The notes under the pieces are model-generated. The model ran no database searches, was not told where the DNA came from, and worked only from the letters and a program-made list of their open reading frames with translations. The position numbers were made by a program, and so were the translations under genes. This document shows positions 6,104 to 10,518 of a DNA stretch of 10,518 nt, piece by piece. Source of the DNA: Oscillospiraceae bacterium (GTDB lineage Bacteria; Bacillota; Clostridia; UBA1381); contig JAFLUR010000057.1 in assembly GCA_022508725.1 (NCBI GenBank), positions 1 through 10,518 of the forward strand, in the 5' to 3' direction. Each line of letters starts with the position of its first letter. Position 1 is the stretch's first letter.

Positions 6104-6865
6104 ATGGGCAAAATTATAGCCGTTACAAATCAAAAGGGCGGAGTGGGCAAAACCACCACCTCCGTTAATTTGTCAGCATGCCTTGCATATAAAGGCAAAA
6201 AGACCCTCCTCATCGACGCCGATCCGCAGGGAAACAGCACAAGCGGTCTGGGCATCGAAAAAAGCGGCTCTCTTTCTACATACGATATTCTCGTAAATCC
6301 CGATAAGACCGCCGAGGCTGTAATGAAAACAAAATATTCCGACCTGTACATCATTCCGTCGGACAGCAATCTTTCGGGTGCGGAGATAGAGCTTGCGCTT
6401 GAGGATAACCGCGAGTCTTTTCTCAAAAACGCCGTTTCGCGTATCCGCGGCGATTTTGATTTTATCATAATCGATTCTCCCCCCGCGCTCGGTATGCTTA
6501 CGCTTAATATTCTTACCGCCTGCGACTCGGTCCTTATACCCATACAGTGCGAATATTATGCTTTGGAGGGTTTAAGCCAGCTTACGGCAACGCTGCGCGC
6601 GGTCAAGAAAAAGCTTAATCCGGCGATAGAAATAGAGGGGATAGTCGGCACTATGTTCGACGGACGAACAAATCTTTCGATACGCGTGCTTGATGAGATA
6701 AAAAAATTCTTCCCGGATAAGGTTTACGGCAGTATCATTCCGCGCAATGTGCGTCTTTCGGAGGCTCCGAGCTTCGGAGAACCCATTATAAAATACGATA
6801 TATCTTCCAAAGGTGCGGAAAGCTATTTTTCACTTGCCAAGGAAGTTATGGCGGCTAACGAGTGA
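6104..6865 (+). CDS. parA: Chromosome partitioning ATPase ParA (Soj)
   Basis: This 253-residue protein is a ParA/Soj-type ATPase of the P-loop (MinD/ParA) superfamily. ATP-bound dimers coat the nucleoid non-specifically and are released when ParB stimulates ATP hydrolysis, moving the parS region; in Bacillus the protein also regulates DnaA. The deviant Walker A motif KGGVGKTT is at 11-18, with signature Lys11 and Lys16. Walker A' LLIDADPQGNST is at 35-46, and Walker B FIIIDSPP with Asp124 is at 120-127. There is no N-terminal HTH extension, so this is the small chromosomal type. AGGAGG stands 5 bases before the ATG. The gene follows its own promoter and three parS sites, and parB starts 10 bases after its stop, so the two are cotranscribed. 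Confidence 0.97.
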   Translation: MGKIIAVTNQKGGVGKTTTSVNLSACLAYKGKKTLLIDADPQGNSTSGLGIEKSGSLSTYDILVNPDKTAEAVMKTKYSDLYIIPSDSNLSGAEIELALEDNRESFLKNAVSRIRGDFDFIIIDSPPALGMLTLNILTACDSVLIPIQCEYYALEGLSQLTATLRAVKKKLNPAIEIEGIVGTMFDGRTNLSIRVLDEIKKFFPDKVYGSIIPRNVRLSEAPSFGEPIIKYDISSKGAESYFSLAKEVMAANE

Positions 6866-6875
6866 GGTGATAAAT

Positions 6876-7733
6876 ATGTCGAAAAAAGGACTCGGAAAAG
6901 GTCTCGGGGCGCTGCTGGATATGTCCCAAAGCGATATCGGCACGGACGATAACAATAAAATATCGGAGCTGAAAATCACCGACGTCGAACCGAACAGACA
7001 GCAGCCGCGCAAAAAATTCGATGAGGAAAAGCTCAACGCGCTTGCGGATTCCATAGCAAAGCACGGCGTTATCCAGCCCATCATTGTCACCAAAAGCAAT
7101 GACCGCTATATCATAACCGCCGGAGAACGCAGATGGCGAGCCGCAAAAAAGGCGGGACTTTCCACAATACCCGCCATTATCCGCGAATATTCCGATAAGA
7201 TATCCTATCAAATCGCTCTTATAGAAAATCTCCAGCGCGAGGATCTCAATCCTATCGAGGAGGCTATGGGAATAAAACAGCTGATGGACGAATTTTCAAT
7301 GACGCAGGAGGAGATAAGTGAGAAGATCGGAAGGAGCCGGAGCAGTATCGCGAACACAACGCGCCTGCTCAACGCCTCCGAAGATGTGCGGCAGGCTCTT
7401 ATAGACGGCACAATAACGAGCGGACACGCAAGAGCCGTAATGTCGGTCACATCACCCGAAGGGCAAACGGCTCTCTTGAATTCCATAATCGAAAACGATT
7501 TAAACGTCAGACAAAGCGAGGCAATGGCGAAACGCATTTCTGCGGAAAAACCCAAAAAAGCATTCGCGCCTCTATCGGCGTACGATATTGAAATAGACAG
7601 GATACAAAATAAAATTTCATCATCGCTCGGGACCAAGGTGACGATATCTCATTCGGGAAAAAAAGGAAAAATCCAGATAGAATATTACAGTGACGAGGAT
7701 CTTGAACGACTTATGGAAATTTTCGGAATTTAA
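6876..7733 (+). CDS. parB: Chromosome partitioning protein ParB (Spo0J), CTPase and parS-binding
   Basis: This 285-residue protein loads at parS and slides as a CTP-dependent clamp, stimulates ParA and recruits SMC. The N-terminal ParA-activating motif KKGLGKGLGALL is at 3-14. The CTP-binding domain has QPRKKFDEEKL (43-53), GERRWRAAK (83-91) and ENLQREDLNPIEEA (117-130). The HTH region covers about 141-165 (MTQEEISEKIGRSRSSIANT), followed by SGHARAV at 182-188. A C-terminal dimerisation domain runs from about 232 to 285. The ATG at 6876 is chosen because GAGGTGAT precedes it and residue 3 onward matches the family start; a frame open from 6813 overlaps parA and is not supported. It is complete. 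Because all three parS sites have a CA centre, its recognition residues deserve comparison with classical Spo0J. Confidence 0.97.
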   Translation: MSKKGLGKGLGALLDMSQSDIGTDDNNKISELKITDVEPNRQQPRKKFDEEKLNALADSIAKHGVIQPIIVTKSNDRYIITAGERRWRAAKKAGLSTIPAIIREYSDKISYQIALIENLQREDLNPIEEAMGIKQLMDEFSMTQEEISEKIGRSRSSIANTTRLLNASEDVRQALIDGTITSGHARAVMSVTSPEGQTALLNSIIENDLNVRQSEAMAKRISAEKPKKAFAPLSAYDIEIDRIQNKISSSLGTKVTISHSGKKGKIQIEYYSDEDLERLMEIFGI

Positions 7734-7886
7734 ACGGCTTGCGTAAATCGATTTTAAGGCACATATTTTAATTTTTTAATATACCTTTATTAAAACGGTA
7801 AAATATCCGTTAAAACGAAAAATAACGCATTTTATAACGAAACGCCGGATAAATCAAAAAAACAATCCGGAGAGAATGTTTGCGCC

Positions 7887-7903
7887 TGCGCCCGGTACGC
7901 GCA
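7887..7903. repeat. Short inverted repeat after parB
   Basis: TGCGC (7887-7891) and GCGCA (7899-7903) flank a 7-base loop and are followed by TATTTTCC. It is a weak candidate terminator for parAB within the 263-base parB to DUF4446 gap. That gap otherwise contains only AT-rich sequence and the stem-loop at 7948-7977. Confidence 0.25.
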
Positions 7904-7947
7904 TATTTTCCGCAATCCGTCTCCCGTAAACCGGTGTTTCCGTAACC

Positions 7948-7977
7948 GCAAATAACAGTCGAAATTTCTGTTATTGC
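7948..7977 (+). promoter_or_regulatory. Stem-loop directly before the DUF4446 ribosome binding site
   Basis: GCAAATAACAG (7948-7958) pairs with CTGTTATTGC (7968-7977) with a single bulged A and a 9-base loop. The stem ends one base before AAGGAGGT (7979-7986). The Shine-Dalgarno is not inside the stem but is immediately next to it, so the hairpin could influence ribosome access or protect the transcript's 5' end. No function is recognised. Confidence 0.4.
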
Positions 7978-7996
7978 TAAGGAGGTAAAATTAAAC

Positions 7997-8491
7997 TTGA
8001 ATAATATATTGGATAATATAATTGTTGTTTCCGCTGCGGGAGGATTTTTTCTCATATGCTTTGTTATCCTTATCATCTGCCTGTGCATATCCGTCGGCAA
8101 CAGGAAAAAACTCAATCGTATAATGATGAACAGCAAAAACGGAAATCTTGCCGAGGCGATAGAAGAATACTACGAAAAAATAAACAAAACCGCTGAGGAA
8201 CTGCATAAAGCATCGGAGATTCTTGATAAAATAGAAAGGGACTGCGCGAACGCGCTCGGTCAGGTCGCCGTTGTGAAATTCGACGCTTATAACGACCTGC
8301 ACGGAAATTACAGCTTCGCCGCGGCTGTTTTAAATCAGCACAATGACGGAATTGTTATAACCTCGCTTTACGGTCATGACAGCTGCAATACTTATATAAA
8401 AAACATAAACGGCGGTGAATCATCCGTTCAGCTTATGAATGAAGAAAAGGAGGCTGTCGCAAAGGCGCTTTACAAAGGAAATCAAAAATAA
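7997..8491 (+). CDS. DUF4446 family membrane protein
   Basis: This 164-residue protein matches the DUF4446 family of unknown function, commonly found next to parB in Clostridia. One membrane helix at about 7-33 is followed by a charged segment with NGNLAEAIEEYYEKIN (48-63) and a helical stretch. The family core follows from about 90: VAVVKFDAYNDLHGNYSF, then DGIVITSLYG, and near the end GGESSVQLMNEEKEAVAKAL. The start is TTG at 7997, with AGGAGG ending 11 bases upstream; the first in-frame ATG lies far inside the protein, so TTG is the only reasonable choice. A non-ATG start can reduce translation. The topology predicts a short extracytoplasmic N-terminus or signal anchor with most of the protein in the cytosol. 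Its position suggests a link to chromosome or cell-cycle functions, but this is inference. Confidence 0.85.
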   Translation: MNNILDNIIVVSAAGGFFLICFVILIICLCISVGNRKKLNRIMMNSKNGNLAEAIEEYYEKINKTAEELHKASEILDKIERDCANALGQVAVVKFDAYNDLHGNYSFAAAVLNQHNDGIVITSLYGHDSCNTYIKNINGGESSVQLMNEEKEAVAKALYKGNQK

Positions 8492-8527
8492 GTCCTTCGA
8501 GCGGCTTTGCCTGCACCTTGAGGACTT
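8490..8527 (+). promoter_or_regulatory. Intercistronic stem-loop after the DUF4446 gene
   Basis: The sequence beginning in the DUF4446 stop codon folds into a long imperfect stem. AAGTCCT (8490-8496) pairs with AGGACTT (8521-8527), and after a bulged T the stem continues CGAG (8498-8501) with CTTG (8517-8520). A small GGC-TTT-GCC stem is at the top. Only TTT follows, so it may be a partial terminator or an mRNA-processing and stability element that sets unequal expression of the flanking genes. Confidence 0.45.
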
Positions 8528-8550
8528 TATGAAAAGAAAGGAATTTAACA

Positions 8551-9060
8551 ATGAGTAAAATACCGGGAAACAAGAGTCTTTTTGTATATACGGGACTGAT
8601 ATTTATTGTTGCGCTTATTATCATTATATTGACCTTTTTCGGGCAGGACAGAATTTTAAAGGAAACAAACGAACAAATCGAAACCGCAACAGCCGGGATA
8701 ACGGAGCGCGCGACAATACTCAGCGATGAAAATATGAAATTGTCCGAAAAGGTTATCGATCTTGAAGCACAAATTAAAGAATTAAACGAAACAAACAAGA
8801 GTCACACCGAAAAGGAAAACGCATATGAGCTTATTACGGAAATCTATTTCCTTATCCGTACGGGCGACATCGACTGGGCAAAGGCTGAATTCGACCTTAT
8901 TGATCCGTCGCTTTTGTCGGGAAATACTCTTGCTTTTTACAATGAATTAAAGGAAACGCTCAAAAATCTTCCGGAAGCGTCCCCTTCAGCATCCGAAAAT
9001 ATTGAGGCGTCCCCGACTGCACCGATTTCCGCATCGGAGCCGGAAAAAACATCAAACTGA
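8551..9060 (+). CDS. Hypothetical single-pass membrane protein with coiled coil
   Basis: I do not recognise this 169-residue protein. A short basic start (MSKIPGNK) is followed by one hydrophobic helix at about 10-30 (LFVYTGLIFIVALIIIILTFF). Residues about 33-90 are rich in E, K, L and I with heptad-like spacing (LKETNEQIETATAGI, LSEKVIDLEAQIKELNE), suggesting a coiled coil. A helical segment of about 92-137 (ELITEIYFLIRTGDIDWAKAEFDL) may be a small TPR-like hairpin. The last 30 residues are low complexity, rich in S, P, A and E. By the positive-inside rule, the bulk should lie outside the membrane. AAAGGA stands 9 bases before the ATG. It sits between DUF4446 and serS, with 25 bases to serS, so it is likely cotranscribed with serS. 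It superficially resembles divisome-type bitopic proteins, but there is no proof of that. Confidence 0.8.
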   Translation: MSKIPGNKSLFVYTGLIFIVALIIIILTFFGQDRILKETNEQIETATAGITERATILSDENMKLSEKVIDLEAQIKELNETNKSHTEKENAYELITEIYFLIRTGDIDWAKAEFDLIDPSLLSGNTLAFYNELKETLKNLPEASPSASENIEASPTAPISASEPEKTSN

Positions 9061-9085
9061 ATTTATTTATAAGGAGAGCTTAACA

Positions 9086-10357
9086 ATGCTGGACATCAAA
9101 ATTTTAAGAAACGAGCCGGAAAAAATAATCGATGCGCTGAAAAAACGCGGCAGCGACACAGACATAACTCCGGCGATCGAAACGGATAAACAAAGACGCG
9201 CGCTTCTTGCCGAGGTTGAAGCAAAAAAGGCGTCGCAGAATGAGATAACAAAGAAAATACCCGCAATGAAAAAAGCGGGAGAAAATACCGACGAGATATT
9301 TGCGAATATGCGCGCTCTTTCAAAGGAGATACAGGAGACCGACGCGAAAATCGCGGAAATTGACGAAAAGCTGCGTATGTTCATGCTCAGTATCCCGAAT
9401 ATACCGGACGACTCGATACCGGTGGGCGCGGACGATTCGGCAAATGAGGAGATCAGAAAATTTTCATCCCCGCGAGAATTTGATTTCAAACCCCTCGCGC
9501 ACTGGGATATAGGCACAAATCTGAATATTTTGGATTTTGAAAGAGCCGCGAAAATAACCGGCTCGCGCTTCACCGTATACAAAGGCGCCGGCGCAAGACT
9601 CGAACGCTCGGTAATACAGTTCTTTCTCAACACAAACACCGAGGAGTCGGGATATACCGAAATTTTCCCGCCCTATATGGTAAACCGCGACTCAATGACG
9701 GGAACGGGTCAGCTGCCCAAATTCGAGGAGGACGCTTTTAAGGTCGAAAACAACGGCTTTTTCCTTGTTCCCACAGCCGAGGTTCCGGTTACAAATCTTC
9801 ACCGCGACGAGATTTTGTCCGGCGACGATCTGCCGATAAAATATACGGCATATACCGCCTGCTTCAGAGCCGAGGCGGGTTCCGCCGGACGCGACCAGCG
9901 CGGACTTATAAGACAGCACCAATTCAACAAGGTCGAGCTTGTCAAATTCGCTCACCCGGACAAAAGCTGTGAAGAGCTTGAAAAGCTTACCAACGATGCG
10001 GAAAAGCTTCTTCAAAAGCTTAACCTCCCCTATCGCGTCGTATGCCTTTCAACCGGTGATATAGGCTTTTCGTCCGCGAAAACATACGACCTTGAGGTAT
10101 GGATGCCGAGCTACGGAAGATATGTCGAAATATCAAGCTGCTCAAATTTCAAGGATTATCAGGCAAGACGCGCAAATATCCGTTTCAAGGACAACCCCAA
10201 GGATAAGGCAAGGTTCGTTCACACACTCAACGGTTCCGGTCTCGCCGTCGGAAGAACGGTTGCGGCAATTCTTGAAAATTACCAGAACGCCGACGGCTCG
10301 GTCACGATCCCCGAGGTCCTTGTTCCTTATATGGGCTGTGACAAAATAACAAAATAA
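9086..10357 (+). CDS. serS: Seryl-tRNA synthetase, class II
   Basis: This 423-residue cytoplasmic enzyme charges tRNA-Ser (and tRNA-Sec where present) with serine. The N-terminal tRNA-binding coiled coil spans about 27-100 (EAKKASQNEITKKI, EIQETDAKIAEIDEKL). The catalytic domain has the serine pocket TAEVPVTNLH (230-239), motif 2 FRAEAGSAGRDQRG (260-273) with QHQFNKVE following, EISSCSNFKDYQARR (348-362), and motif 3 with GSGLAVGRT (383-391), ending in VLVPYMG (411-417). All key residues I can check are present and the length is normal. The ATG at 9086 has AAGGAG 9 bases upstream and its start MLDIKILRNEPE matches the family; the frame remains open to 9002, inside the preceding gene, which is not used. 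There is no room for a T-box leader directly before it, so any tRNA control would have to act on an upstream promoter. Confidence 0.97.
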   Translation: MLDIKILRNEPEKIIDALKKRGSDTDITPAIETDKQRRALLAEVEAKKASQNEITKKIPAMKKAGENTDEIFANMRALSKEIQETDAKIAEIDEKLRMFMLSIPNIPDDSIPVGADDSANEEIRKFSSPREFDFKPLAHWDIGTNLNILDFERAAKITGSRFTVYKGAGARLERSVIQFFLNTNTEESGYTEIFPPYMVNRDSMTGTGQLPKFEEDAFKVENNGFFLVPTAEVPVTNLHRDEILSGDDLPIKYTAYTACFRAEAGSAGRDQRGLIRQHQFNKVELVKFAHPDKSCEELEKLTNDAEKLLQKLNLPYRVVCLSTGDIGFSSAKTYDLEVWMPSYGRYVEISSCSNFKDYQARRANIRFKDNPKDKARFVHTLNGSGLAVGRTVAAILENYQNADGSVTIPEVLVPYMGCDKITK

Positions 10358-10383
10358 TCGAAGAAATCAAAAAACGTAAACGA

Positions 10384-10462
10384 GAAAATTCCGCATTTTC
10401 CCGCGCTTTTCCGGGCAAGCTGTTTTTTTCCGGACAAGCCGGAAAACCGGAATTTTTCCGGC
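10384..10462 (+). terminator. Hairpin cluster after serS, probable terminator region
   Basis: GAAAAT (10384-10389) pairs with ATTTTC (10395-10400). A weak GCTT/AAGC stem then precedes a run of seven T (10423-10429). Next, TTTTCCGG (10426-10433) can pair with CCGGAAAA (10439-10446). Alternatively, GCCGGAAAA (10438-10446) can pair with TTTTCCGGC (10454-10462); the two share bases and exclude each other. The stop of serS is 29 bases before the first stem. The T-run supports termination somewhere here, but which hairpin acts is unclear. No gene is visible from 10463 to the end of the window. Confidence 0.5.
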
Positions 10463-10518
10463 AATATTGATGCCCCAATTAAATCTTGAATAATTTATGC
10501 GAAGAACAAGCTGTGAAA

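Noticed and set aside
6855..7636. Minus-strand open frames opposite parB
   Set aside because: They are antisense to a complete, motif-rich parB and have no similarity to known proteins that I can see.
9061..9085. T-box riboswitch for serS
   Set aside because: Only 25 bases separate serS from the preceding gene, and I see no specifier loop or antiterminator sequence there.
9067..9639. Minus-strand open frame of 190 codons opposite serS
   Set aside because: It is serine- and phenylalanine-rich in the pattern typical of antisense shadows of GAA/AAA-rich coiled-coil codons, with no ribosome binding site.

Overview
The window looks like a chromosomal, origin-proximal region from a spore-forming Clostridia-type Firmicute. 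The reasons are a complete spore germinant receptor operon (gerA-gerB-gerC), chromosomal parA/parB with parS sites just upstream, a DUF4446 gene directly after parB, and serS after that, which is a neighbourhood typical of the replication-origin region in Clostridia. Codons such as ATA for Ile are heavily used and the intergenic DNA is very AT-rich. The genus cannot be named from this sequence.

Left end (1-926): about 200 bases without a convincing gene carry three direct copies of an ATGTCCC motif, the last lying inside the 3' end of a leftward trmK (tRNA A22 N1-methyltransferase). The array resembles a transposon end, but no transposase is in view.

Origin-like region (968-1243): five perfect DnaA boxes, all in the same orientation, plus at least four one-mismatch boxes lie in 276 bases upstream of trmK. 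No dnaA or dnaN gene is present in the window. This is the best oriC candidate here and one of the main points of interest.

Germination operon (5629 down to 1511, minus strand): gerA, gerB and gerC are followed by a previously easy-to-miss 55-codon membrane-protein gene and a clear rho-independent terminator. If 968-1243 is the active origin, this operon runs head-on to the rightward fork.

Partition region (5757-7733, plus strand): an 11-bp inverted repeat leads into three identical parS sites at an exact 38-bp period, each with a CA centre where the usual consensus has CG. A strong extended -10 promoter, a structured leader, and parA-parB follow. ParB should load at the parS array and ParA should move or regulate the origin region; Soj/ParA-type proteins also act on DnaA.

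Right end (7997-10518): a DUF4446 membrane protein with a TTG start, an unrecognised single-pass coiled-coil membrane protein, and a complete serS follow in the same direction. A cluster of overlapping, mutually exclusive hairpins follows serS and probably contains its terminator.
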